NCBI GenBank assembly: GCA_022451235.1
Contig: JAKUOA010000006.1
Coordinates: forward strand, 1 to 44,412
Direction: 5' to 3'
Length of the DNA stretch: 44,412 nt
Source: Candidatus Thalassarchaeum sp.
GTDB taxonomy: Archaea; Thermoplasmatota; Poseidoniia; Poseidoniales; Thalassarchaeaceae
Positions 1 to 7,810 of this stretch are shown in pieces. Made by a program: the position numbers and the translations under genes. Each line of letters begins with the position of its first letter. Positions within the stretch are counted from its first letter, which is position 1. The notes under the pieces were generated by a model. It ran no database searches, was not told the DNA's origin, and worked only from the letters and a program-made list of their open reading frames with translations.

Positions 1-2
1 GT

Positions 3-155
3 ATCACAATGGACTATGTTGATGACGAATTAATGTGGAGCGCATTACTTGCCAGTTTTCCCTCTTTTATTATATTCGGAATCGTGGTTGAGGGATTGGT
101 TAATCGTTCAAAGCAAATTGTAAGCGATGATATTGCCGATGTAGATTCCCGATAG
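3..155 (+). CDS. Possible small membrane protein, 5' end perhaps outside the window
   Basis: The frame is open from the window edge to a TAG at 153-155. It can start at the ATG at base 9 (48 residues) or be the tail of a longer gene. The visible protein has an acidic start, one hydrophobic segment of about 20 residues, and a charged end rich in Asp. It runs into the convergent gene at 108-545 and overlaps it by 48 bases, which is unusual and lowers confidence in one of the two. No family was recognised. Confidence 0.35.
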   Translation: MTMDYVDDELMWSALLASFPSFIIFGIVVEGLVNRSKQIVSDDIADVDSR

Positions 156-545
156 TATTCCGCTTCCCATCCACAGTCCAATTCTGAATGGTGGTAAATG
201 GCTAGTTTGTATCGAGATAGTACTACTAATCCAGAAAATGATTACAGGAACCATCCACACAAAGAAAAGAGCGATTGGAAAGTAAGAGATTGACATTCCA
301 ATCCAGATGCCAGCAATCATCTCCACTTTTCGTTCAGTGGCCGAATCCGGCAGAAATAGCAAACCTATTGCCAAACAGGCACTAAGCCCAACTGGACCCA
401 TCAGCGATGACTCATCAAAAAAAGAGTGTTCGACTAGATATGGCAATGAGCCAGCCACTAATCCCATTGAAAGAGGATAAAACCAGAGGCTAGTAGGTCG
501 CCTTCCGTCCCAATGCATGATAATGTGCGACTGAAAGTCCCACAT
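108..545 (-). CDS. Small multi-pass membrane protein, unknown function
   Basis: The product is 145 residues from the ATG at 545, one codon inside a possible TTG start. Four to five hydrophobic segments cover most of the chain, separated by short polar loops, so an inner-membrane location is likely. No catalytic motif or known family was recognised. It is divergent from the dioxygenase cluster starting at 602, with 56 bases between the two starts that probably hold both promoters. No ribosome binding site is visible in front of the ATG. The real start could also be the in-frame Met ten residues further in. Confidence 0.55.
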   Translation of the reverse strand: MWDFQSHIIMHWDGRRPTSLWFYPLSMGLVAGSLPYLVEHSFFDESSLMGPVGLSACLAIGLLFLPDSATERKVEMIAGIWIGMSISYFPIALFFVWMVPVIIFWISSTISIQTSHLPPFRIGLWMGSGILSGIYIGNIIAYNLL

Positions 546-601
546 CAAGGTGCTGAATTTATGCGGAAGGTTTTCTTTAGATTTCAGGACCTCATCAGTT
601 C

Positions 602-1507
602 ATGGCGAAGGGCCAGATAGTCGCGGGATGCCTTGCTCCACACCCTCCACACCTAGTTTATGCGGACAACCCGCCGCAAAATGAGGCGTATTCAGAGGGA
701 GGTTGGGAAACACTTCGATGGGGTTATCAACGCCTCGCTAGAAAATTGAAGGATATTGATTATGATGCGATTGTAATCTTCACCCCACACTGGCAGACCT
801 ACATCGGAACTCATTTCTTAGGTCTGCCCGAATTCAAGTCGAAATCCGTTGATCCGGTATTCCCGAATTTATTTCGCTATAATTATGATTTACAAGTCGA
901 CGTAGAACTCTCGGAAGCCATGCGAGATGCTGCCTCTGAGGAAGGCATCATCACCAAGATGATGACAAACCCAGATTTCCGAGTCGATTACGGCACTATT
1001 ACCAGTTGTCATTTGCTAAATCCTGAATGGGACAAGCCTATTGTGACAATTTCCAGTAATCGTAATACTCACTATTATTCTCCTGAAGTAATGATTGAGC
1101 AAGCAACTGCACTCGGTCGCGCTTGTGCAAAAGCGATTGAGGAAAGTGGCAAGCGCGTGGTATTGGTCGCAAGCCACTCACTTTCTCATCGCCACTTTGT
1201 CGAAGAAGCACCATTACCTGAAGATATGAGCAAGGAGCATATCTACAATCATAGCCAATACGTTTGGGATATGAAAATCGTCGAGATGATGCGTGAGGGA
1301 AAGAGTCGAGAAGTAATCGATATCATGCCAGAATTCACCGAGCAAACAATTGCTGAAACAGAGGGTGGTGGCTTGATTTGGATGCTCGGAGCAATGGGAT
1401 TCCCTGACTTCCCTGCTGAGATTTACGGCTACCAATCTGTAATCGGAACGGGAAACGTAATCGCTTGCTGGGATCCAAACGACGATACCCGTGAGTATGT
1501 TCTTTGA
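602..1507 (+). CDS. LigB-type class III extradiol dioxygenase, catalytic subunit (2-aminophenol 1,6-dioxygenase beta-like)
   Basis: This 301-residue protein belongs to the LigB superfamily of Fe(II) ring-opening dioxygenases. The expected metal ligands are all visible: His14 in APHPPH, His63 in the TPHW motif, and a glutamate (Glu252 or Glu254) in ETEGGG near the C-terminus. A conserved His-rich SHSLSHRH segment lies near residue 195. Length matches the beta subunit of bacterial 2-aminophenol 1,6-dioxygenase. The next gene is a degenerate paralogue and the one after is a 2-aminomuconate deaminase homologue, so the likely reaction is extradiol cleavage of an aminophenol-type ring (inference). 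Other LigB substrates such as protocatechuate or homoprotocatechuate cannot be excluded. It leads a tight operon; the stop is followed immediately by the next ribosome binding site. Confidence 0.8.
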   Translation: MAKGQIVAGCLAPHPPHLVYADNPPQNEAYSEGGWETLRWGYQRLARKLKDIDYDAIVIFTPHWQTYIGTHFLGLPEFKSKSVDPVFPNLFRYNYDLQVDVELSEAMRDAASEEGIITKMMTNPDFRVDYGTITSCHLLNPEWDKPIVTISSNRNTHYYSPEVMIEQATALGRACAKAIEESGKRVVLVASHSLSHRHFVEEAPLPEDMSKEHIYNHSQYVWDMKIVEMMREGKSREVIDIMPEFTEQTIAETEGGGLIWMLGAMGFPDFPAEIYGYQSVIGTGNVIACWDPNDDTREYVL

Positions 1508-1516
1508 GGTGAGATG

Positions 1517-2452
1517 ATGAGTGAAACAAATGAACCTGAGATTCTCTTTGGAATCTATTGTCCACCTCACCCTCAACCACTTCTTTCTCCTGAAGCAAGT
1601 GAAGGATACAGCAATCTTCGAGCCGCTTACGATGAATGCCGGAAGCGAATTGAAGAAAGCGAGGCAGATATCATAATCGTTTATTCAACCACATGGCCAA
1701 GTATAATTGGGCATCAAATTCAAGCCTTGGAAAAGGCGGTGTGGACTCATGTCGATGACGATTTCCACTATCTTGGTAGTATGCCATATGAATTCCACAT
1801 GGATACTCAATTCGCTCATTCAATGAGGGAGAATTGTGAAAAGAGAGGATTGGAAGCTAGAACGGTCGAGTATGAAGGATTCCCAATTGACACTGGCTCA
1901 GTGGTTGCTTTGCAATTATTGAACCCTGAAAATCGAATTCCAACCTGCATTCTCTCTAGCAACATGTACTCTAATCGTTCTGAGACAATCGTTCTAGGTA
2001 AGGCCGTGAGAGATACACTGGCCCAACAAAACAAGAAGGCGGTAGTCGTAGTAGTCTCAAGTCTCTCTAATCGTATGTTTACAGAACACATAGATCCCAA
2101 AGAGGACAGAATCCACTCTCAGAAAGATGATGATTGGAATCGTAAGATTTTGGAGTTCTTCGATGATGGAAGATTAGAGGATTTGAGTCAATTGAGCCGT
2201 GATATACACGGACAAATTAGAGTTCAGAAAGTAGTCGCATACAAGCCTGCTTGGTGGCTTGCCGCAACCATGGGACAGCACAACAACTACGATGGCGAAG
2301 TACTCGCTTACGAAGCACTGCACGGAAGTGGAGGGGCAGTCATTACATTGACCCCATCGACAGGTTCGGTCGGTGACAAGGAGTTCGACGAGGATGATGT
2401 TGAATTCTACAGAGGAGATCGAAATGTCCTCGATAAGGGGATGCTAGAATGA
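1517..2452 (+). CDS. Degenerate LigB-family subunit (2-aminophenol 1,6-dioxygenase alpha-like)
   Basis: The 311-residue product aligns end to end with the preceding dioxygenase: CPPHPQP matches APHPPH, the YSTTW stretch matches FTPHW, and the C-terminal AWWLAATMG matches the acidic-ligand region. The second iron-binding His is replaced (TTW for TPHW) and the catalytic Glu is missing, so this chain should not bind iron. In bacterial 2-aminophenol dioxygenase the alpha subunit is likewise an inactive paralogue that completes the heterotetramer; the same role is inferred here. The start was set at the second of two tandem ATGs because GAGGTG at 1506-1511 then has a 5-base spacing. The stop overlaps the next start by 4 bases (ATGA type), indicating translational coupling. 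Confidence 0.75.
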   Translation: MSETNEPEILFGIYCPPHPQPLLSPEASEGYSNLRAAYDECRKRIEESEADIIIVYSTTWPSIIGHQIQALEKAVWTHVDDDFHYLGSMPYEFHMDTQFAHSMRENCEKRGLEARTVEYEGFPIDTGSVVALQLLNPENRIPTCILSSNMYSNRSETIVLGKAVRDTLAQQNKKAVVVVVSSLSNRMFTEHIDPKEDRIHSQKDDDWNRKILEFFDDGRLEDLSQLSRDIHGQIRVQKVVAYKPAWWLAATMGQHNNYDGEVLAYEALHGSGGAVITLTPSTGSVGDKEFDEDDVEFYRGDRNVLDKGMLE

Positions 2453-3114
2453 CCTCGGAAGAGCCAAGTCCGGAAGAAGAGGAAGAAGTGTCTTTCTTAC
2501 ATAGACTTGAGATGATTAAAGATCTAATCGAGGCTCCTGATGAGGTAATTGAGGCTCTGTACGATGGATATGGGAAATCAATGTTGTACACAGCTGGTGG
2601 TGCAGCCGGGGCTGCTGCTGGTGTTGCAGTAGGTGGACCTGTTGGTGGCATAGTTGGCGGAGTCGTTGGAAAGAAAACTGCAGGCAAGTTCACCAGCGAT
2701 GACGGACCAAAATATTCTGAAAATGCCCCTACTGCTGTTGGAGCCTATCCCCACGCTTATCGAGTTGGAAACTTACTTTTTGTCAGTGGAATTGGGCCTC
2801 GTCAGCCAGAAACCAATGAGATTCCAGGCGGTCCTATCCGTGACGCTGATGGTAATCCTCTAGATTACGACATTCGTGCTCAAACAAGGGCCGTAATAGA
2901 GAACATCAAGACAATCTTGGAGGATGCCGGCTCATCACTAGACAAAGTCGTAGACTGCCTCTCTTTCCTAGTAGATATGGATCGAGACTTCGCCGGCTAC
3001 AATGAAGTATACGCCGAGTACTTTTCTGAGATTCTCTGTGCCCGTACCACAGTCGCCGTACGAGCACTTCCTACCCCGATTGCGGTTGAATTGAAAGTAA
3101 TCGCTAAGGTTTAG
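2449..3114 (+). CDS. RidA/YjgF-family 2-aminomuconate deaminase homologue with an N-terminal glycine-zipper segment
   Basis: Residues about 88-221 form a RidA-like domain that closely resembles 2-aminomuconate deaminase (AmnD/NbaF), including GAYPH, FVSGIGPRQP, DIRAQTRAVIENI and the RTTVAV stretch with the conserved substrate-binding Arg. Deaminase chemistry would release ammonia from 2-aminomuconate, the product after ring opening and semialdehyde oxidation. Ahead of it lie an acidic tail (residues 1-13), a short helix, and a Gly/Ala zipper at residues 49-75 that resembles a membrane-inserting glycine zipper. RidA proteins are normally about 130-140 residues and lack this. The start overlaps the stop of the LigB partner. 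No semialdehyde dehydrogenase follows, so the pathway is incomplete here. Confidence 0.75.
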   Translation: MTSEEPSPEEEEEVSFLHRLEMIKDLIEAPDEVIEALYDGYGKSMLYTAGGAAGAAAGVAVGGPVGGIVGGVVGKKTAGKFTSDDGPKYSENAPTAVGAYPHAYRVGNLLFVSGIGPRQPETNEIPGGPIRDADGNPLDYDIRAQTRAVIENIKTILEDAGSSLDKVVDCLSFLVDMDRDFAGYNEVYAEYFSEILCARTTVAVRALPTPIAVELKVIAKV

Positions 3115-3458
3115 GACCCAATTAATTGGTAGTCATCACTGAGTGGTGTGGCTCCAGTTTCCATGGAAATTATCTGGCCATCCTTGAAGCGCATGAATGA
3201 CAGAACCGCTTCGGAATCGGAATCATTTGCAAAGTGAACAATGGAATGTGCAACACCAGCCTCCTCATTTTCGAATAGTATTCTTTCATGTTCAGAAGTT
3301 GGTCTGTTGTCGCCACCAGCGAATCCCAAAATGTCGGATTTACTCATGGTTATTCCACCAACGTGTGGATTGAAAACGCAATCGTCATGGATGATTTTTG
3401 CTAGTGCTTCTGTATCTCCATTTTCCCAGGCCTTGTTGTATGCTTCGATAATCGACAT
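3111..3458 (-). CDS. NTF2/SnoaL-like domain protein
   Basis: The 115-residue protein has the pattern of the NTF2-like (SnoaL) fold: an N-terminal helix (AYNKAWENGDTEALAKII), an HDDCVFNPHVGG strand segment, and alternating strands ending in FKDGQI. Such domains bind small molecules or act as isomerases or cyclases; no substrate can be read from the sequence. The gene is convergent with the deaminase homologue and the two stop codons overlap. A TTATAC-like box about 27 bases before the ATG suggests its own promoter and a nearly leaderless message. It could be an accessory to the ring-cleavage cluster, but it lies on the opposite strand. Confidence 0.65.
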   Translation of the reverse strand: MSIIEAYNKAWENGDTEALAKIIHDDCVFNPHVGGITMSKSDILGFAGGDNRPTSEHERILFENEEAGVAHSIVHFANDSDSEAVLSFMRFKDGQIISMETGATPLSDDYQLIGS

Positions 3459-3536
3459 ATTTCAGCCGAGAGATAATTTGTGTATAATCCAATAGGGCTA
3501 ACACTTCTCAAATATTTTTTCCCAACAATACCGAAT

Positions 3537-4547
3537 TTACTCCAAACTTGATGATTCACAAGTTGGTGGAGCAATTACTGGGTTACAAGCAATGGGACCG
3601 TTGGGGACTTGCACCCAATATTCGATTCCATCAACTTTAGCCGGATAATCAGTTGAGATTGAATGTGCGCCGACTGCAAAGGCGGCATCTCGACGAGCAG
3701 TGTCGTTATTGTCGGCCTCGCCGTCTTCCGCATTGTCGGCTCGACTCCTAACAATATAGCCCTCTTCAACAAGTCGAGTAATCTCCGATCCCATTCCAAT
3801 GGGGTCGGTCTCGGAATAGAATGCCGCTGTGTCACTTGCCTCATCATTCATAGTAAACATTAGCGAACCATTCAATCCAGGATATGTGTCGACATATGCT
3901 TCACGTACTTCATTTTCAGCTAGTAGGATGAACATAGCCTTCCCTCGAGAGTCATCTAGTAATGGCCAACCACTTGTGGTGACCGCTTCTCTAAGAGTGG
4001 CCGCATCTCCTCTGACATCATCAGGAGTGATAGTCTTATCACGAGGCCACCATTCACCGATTTCAGTTTCGATTTTTTCCAGCATATCTTGTAATTCAAG
4101 GACTACTGTATCATCGGTGCTTGATCGAACCCATTCTTTTGGTTCTACCCAAATCATTAGTGGAACGTGGTTTGGATTCTCGTTTGACCAAGTAAGAAGT
4201 GTGTTCAGACAATCTTCGAAGGTCGCGCAATTACTTCTGAAGTCATATTGATTGTGATAGACGTACAATTGCCCGCGAGGATCCCACCAGACATCCAATT
4301 CAAACTGTCTAACTCCGAAATCTTCGGCTTGAACATCCAACGGCTCGTGTGTGTAATCATAGGCCCTTATCGTCGGTCCAAACGGCTCGATATGGTAGGA
4401 ATTGTGAGTGCCTAGAACTTGGATATGATTGATTCTAAGTGGCTCCGGTTCATTGAATACACCATCACCGGAGCGAAGAAAATCCAAGCAACCCGCAAGC
4501 GGAGACGCTAGCAAGAGGCAACACAGAGCGAGTGCGGTAGTCCTCAT
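3537..4547 (-). CDS. Secreted lipoprotein, calcium-dependent phosphoinositide phospholipase C-like
   Basis: The product has a signal peptide ending in the lipobox LAGC (Cys20 from the ATG at 4547; a TTG two codons earlier is also possible), so it should be a lipid-anchored extracytoplasmic protein. The mature part begins with a VLGTHNSYH motif and an FELDVWWD segment, the two catalytic hallmarks of PI-PLC-like TIM-barrel phosphodiesterases. Near the C-terminus HSISTDYPAK matches the closing barrel strand. At 336 residues it fits the family. The natural substrate, possibly dissolved phospholipids or phosphoesters, is inferred. No partner gene is in the same transcript. Confidence 0.75.
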   Translation of the reverse strand: MRTTALALCCLLLASPLAGCLDFLRSGDGVFNEPEPLRINHIQVLGTHNSYHIEPFGPTIRAYDYTHEPLDVQAEDFGVRQFELDVWWDPRGQLYVYHNQYDFRSNCATFEDCLNTLLTWSNENPNHVPLMIWVEPKEWVRSSTDDTVVLELQDMLEKIETEIGEWWPRDKTITPDDVRGDAATLREAVTTSGWPLLDDSRGKAMFILLAENEVREAYVDTYPGLNGSLMFTMNDEASDTAAFYSETDPIGMGSEITRLVEEGYIVRSRADNAEDGEADNNDTARRDAAFAVGAHSISTDYPAKVDGIEYWVQVPNGPIACNPVIAPPTCESSSLE

Positions 4548-4592
4548 CTTCAACCCATGAGTAGGGCTTCAGTGGATGAAAGATTCGCTTAT

Positions 4593-5045
4593 TCAGCAAC
4601 AGCCACAGCTATCGTCACAGCGAACTTCGACAACTTCTACACTGAACTTGAGAGTCTTTCCAGCCATTTGATGATTAAAATCTACAGTGACAACGTCATC
4701 TGAAATTTCTGTAACTGTAAAGGGTAAGGGTCCTTGGGGCGTTTGAGCAGCCATCATTACTCCTATCTCGAGAGGCATTTCAGACGGGAATTGATCACGC
4801 GGAACCTGCTGAATTGCATCGTCAGAGCGCTCTCCGTAAGCTCGGTCAGGGGTTAGTGTGAATTCTCTCTTTTCACCAACTGCTGCTCCCATCATTTCTT
4901 GTTCGAATCCTGGAATCATTTGCTGCTTTCCAACTTGGTATGCTAGGGGGTCCTTCCCTTCGCTGCTGTCGAACACCTCACCGTCAGGAAAACTTCCTGT
5001 ATAGTGCACTACTGCTATGGTTCCATTCTCAATTGCCTGCGACAT
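4593..5045 (-). CDS. SlyD-like FKBP-type peptidyl-prolyl cis-trans isomerase
   Basis: This 150-residue protein starts with the FKBP core (VVHYTGSFPDGEVFDSS, then YQVGKQQMIPGFEQEMMG). An insert-in-flap domain follows around residues 75-120, and the fold closes with VDFNHQMAGKTLKFSVEV. That arrangement is typical of SlyD-type folding helpers, which combine prolyl isomerase and chaperone activity in the cytoplasm. The C-terminus is Cys-rich (RCDDSCGCC), consistent with metal binding as in SlyD tails, though cysteine replaces most histidine. It is divergent from the APC permease; an A/T-rich region at 5085-5112 probably contains its promoter. Confidence 0.88.
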   Translation of the reverse strand: MSQAIENGTIAVVHYTGSFPDGEVFDSSEGKDPLAYQVGKQQMIPGFEQEMMGAAVGEKREFTLTPDRAYGERSDDAIQQVPRDQFPSEMPLEIGVMMAAQTPQGPLPFTVTEISDDVVTVDFNHQMAGKTLKFSVEVVEVRCDDSCGCC

Positions 5046-5162
5046 AGAAACCCCGTGCTAATCCTCCCTTCTAACTCTGTGGGTGTAAATTTCAAACAAA
5101 TTTGTTTTTTTTCTGAGTAAGCGATAGGCAATGTTCAACACCATTCGATTTTTCGAAGGAGT

Positions 5163-6839
5163 GTGAAAGTCAAGGGCCCGGATGACCTAGCCGGAATCGT
5201 CCTCAAGTCTGATTCTGAAATGGATGATGCTCTTGAGCGGAAACTTGGGCTAGGCGCTGTTGTAATTATTTCACTCTCAGCTATGCTCGGCTCGGGTCTC
5301 TTTGTTCTACCAGCATTAGCGATGTTAGAGATGGGTGGCGGTACCAATCCAGTTGGCGGGGTCTGGCTTGCCTACCTCTTAGCCGCAATAATTGTCTTGC
5401 CCGCAGCGGTTTCCAAATCTGAGTTGGCAACGGCAATGCCAACTTCTGGAGGCTCATACGTATACGTCCAGAAGACGTTTGGCCCGATGTTTGGTACAAT
5501 TTCGGGTCTTGGATTATGGGCGAATTTCATGCTTAAATCTGCATTTGCACTTATCGGTTTCAAAGCTTATCTTTGGGTAATCGAAGAAATTCTGGGAATC
5601 AAAATTAATATCGAAATCGCTGCATTAGTTCTATTGGCTATAATCGTTGGAATTAACATTCTTGGTGTTAAGCGTATCAAAAAGGTGCAGACGCCAATAG
5701 TTTTGATTTCCGTCAGCTATCTGCTAGCATTGTGTGCCTACGCCTTGGTAACTGTAGAGATGAACTGGGACAATGTGTTTTCCAGAGACGCCTTCGGTGC
5801 TGATTGGGAAGCTGTGGCCCGAACTTCGGCATTCGTGTTCGTTTCTTATGCTGGGGTCACAAAAATAGCAGCAGTTGGTGGTGAAATCAAAGACCCTAGC
5901 AAAAACATTCCAAATGGAATCCTTCTGTCTTTGCTAGTAAGTACTCTTCTCTACGTAATTGTGACCTTGGTTATGGCTGCATCACTCGACCCCACTCTCT
6001 TCATGGACTCTGATAATGCAGGGTACGCTAGAGAGGATCCAGTCTACGTATTTGCAGAAGATATTGGTGGAAAAGAAATCGGTATCATCGCTGCTTTACT
6101 TTCAGTATTGACGATGACTTCCATGTCGCTAGCCGGAATAATGGCATCATCTCGGTTCCCATATGCAATGGCCGCAGATAAGCTTCTTCCCTCCTTCTTA
6201 GAAAAGGTTCACAAAGAGTATCAAACCCCTTATTGGGCTATCATTGTGACTGGATTATCTATGGCTGCAGCGATAACATTCCTTCCAGTAAAAGACGTGG
6301 CTAAACTTGCTTCAGGCTTCAAAATCATGATTTTCATAGTCATTAACGCCTGTGTGATTGTTCTTCGAACCGCATCGCGCTCTCACACATGGTATGCGCC
6401 TGAATGGAAATCTCCGATGTATCCATTCTTCCAAATGCTAGGAATCATTGGTGGATTTGTTCTACTATTTTTGATGGGTGAAAAGGCACTAATTGGAGGC
6501 GGCGCTGCAATTATATTGGGTCTAATTATTTGGAAAGGCTACGGAGAAAAACACGTCGATCTTGAGATTACACCCTGGCAAACTTTTGGTTTACAATATA
6601 CTGATCCAGAAGAAGTAGAAACACGTCGAAGGCTAACAGCATTCTATGCTGCTGATATTGACGGAAATGGGGAACTTAATGTCGAGCAATATCTTTCCGC
6701 CATGGATGCATTGGGGTATACCCCCGATGCAGAGCGTGAATTGAGGACAGTATTCGATGAGGCAGATACCGACGGAAATGGAATTATCGATATTAATGAG
6801 TTCCTTGTAAGCGTTGCAAAGCATGAATCAAATGATTAA
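5163..6839 (+). CDS. APC-superfamily amino acid permease with C-terminal EF-hand pair
   Basis: Residues about 25-460 form a 12-helix amino acid permease of the APC superfamily, with the glycine-rich first helix (SAMLGSGLFVLP), the SGGSYVYV helix-3 motif and FAxVSYAG-like helix 6. After the last helix comes a cytoplasmic tail with two EF-hand loops: DIDGNGELNVEQ (498-509, Gln rather than Glu at position 12) and DTDGNGIIDINE (535-546, canonical), spaced 37 residues as in a paired EF-hand. This suggests calcium-responsive transport (inference). The start is uncertain: the GTG at 5163 sits only one base after GAAGGAG, and an in-frame ATG at 5220 begins just before the first helix. Confidence 0.85.
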   Translation: MKVKGPDDLAGIVLKSDSEMDDALERKLGLGAVVIISLSAMLGSGLFVLPALAMLEMGGGTNPVGGVWLAYLLAAIIVLPAAVSKSELATAMPTSGGSYVYVQKTFGPMFGTISGLGLWANFMLKSAFALIGFKAYLWVIEEILGIKINIEIAALVLLAIIVGINILGVKRIKKVQTPIVLISVSYLLALCAYALVTVEMNWDNVFSRDAFGADWEAVARTSAFVFVSYAGVTKIAAVGGEIKDPSKNIPNGILLSLLVSTLLYVIVTLVMAASLDPTLFMDSDNAGYAREDPVYVFAEDIGGKEIGIIAALLSVLTMTSMSLAGIMASSRFPYAMAADKLLPSFLEKVHKEYQTPYWAIIVTGLSMAAAITFLPVKDVAKLASGFKIMIFIVINACVIVLRTASRSHTWYAPEWKSPMYPFFQMLGIIGGFVLLFLMGEKALIGGGAAIILGLIIWKGYGEKHVDLEITPWQTFGLQYTDPEEVETRRRLTAFYAADIDGNGELNVEQYLSAMDALGYTPDAERELRTVFDEADTDGNGIIDINEFLVSVAKHESND

Positions 6840-6931
6840 GAAAGTTCGATTAAATCGATTTCGAAGTCGAAATACATCGTCGGTTGATTGAAGGCCACAA
6901 CCACGCTCGCAAGTTCCCAAGTGGTGAGCAG

Positions 6932-7747
6932 ATGGCAATCTCCAGTCGCGCCAAGAAGGTCACGACACACACCCTGCAGGCGATGAAGCAAGCCGGTGAG
7001 AAAATCACTATGCTGACATCATACGATTACTCCTTAGCAAGGTTAGTCGATGCAGCCGGAATTGATGTGATTCTGGTTGGAGACTCTGCTTCTAACGTAA
7101 TGGCTGGTAACGAGACTACCGTTCCGATTACTCTCGAACACATGATCTACCACGCTCAGTGTGTAGTCAACGGTGTTGACCGTGCTTTGGTCGTAGTCGA
7201 CATGCCATTCGGCAGTTACCAAGGTGATTCCAAGACCGCACTTGACTCTGCAATTCGCATAATGAAGGAATCTGGAGGTCACGCGGTCAAACTAGAGGGT
7301 GGAGAAGAGGTCGCTGAGTCAATTCAGAGAATTGTCAGCGCAGGTATCCCCGTACAGGGTCACCTTGGCCTGACACCCCAATCAATCTACAAGTTTGGAA
7401 CATACACCGTTCGCGCAAAAGAAGAAGCTGAGGCGGCTCAACTGCTGAAGGATGCAAAGGCAATTGAAGCGGCGGGGTGCTTTTCCGTAGTTTTTGAGAA
7501 GATTCCAGCCGACTTAGCCGCTAAGATCAGTGCCGAATTATCGATTCCAACGATTGGAATAGGAGCTGGCCCTGATTGTGATGGGCAGGTCTTGGTTCTA
7601 CACGACATGCTCGGAATCACCAAGGATTTTAGTCCAAGATTCCTAAGGCGTTATGCAGACTTGGGCGAGTCTATCGATGGAGCAGTGAAACAATACATCA
7701 CAGATGTCCAAAGTGGAGAATTCCCCAATGCTGACGAGTCCTATTGA
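6932..7747 (+). CDS. panB: 3-methyl-2-oxobutanoate hydroxymethyltransferase
   Basis: PanB transfers a hydroxymethyl group from methylene-tetrahydrofolate to 2-oxoisovalerate, giving ketopantoate for coenzyme A. The 271-residue protein shows the family motifs in order: [27 protein letters not shown] with metal-binding Asp, [14 protein letters not shown] with the catalytic Glu region, [14 protein letters not shown] and TIGIGAG. The start at 6932 is supported by GGTGAG at 6923-6928 and by family length; the frame stays open for 16 more codons upstream. Its one-carbon donor links it functionally to the formate-tetrahydrofolate ligase at 24.6 kb. It lies 63 bases ahead of rfcS in the same direction. 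Confidence 0.93.
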   Translation: MAISSRAKKVTTHTLQAMKQAGEKITMLTSYDYSLARLVDAAGIDVILVGDSASNVMAGNETTVPITLEHMIYHAQCVVNGVDRALVVVDMPFGSYQGDSKTALDSAIRIMKESGGHAVKLEGGEEVAESIQRIVSAGIPVQGHLGLTPQSIYKFGTYTVRAKEEAEAAQLLKDAKAIEAAGCFSVVFEKIPADLAAKISAELSIPTIGIGAGPDCDGQVLVLHDMLGITKDFSPRFLRRYADLGESIDGAVKQYITDVQSGEFPNADESY

Positions 7748-7810
7748 TGTCTCAAAGCATATCGGAGGGAACCTTCAAGGACACCCGACGCTGGATGCTG
7801 AGGGACGGCC

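Noticed and set aside
3829-4251. 140-residue Ser-rich frame opposite the PLC-like lipoprotein
   Set aside because: The composition is that of an antisense shadow and the opposite strand has a clear family match.
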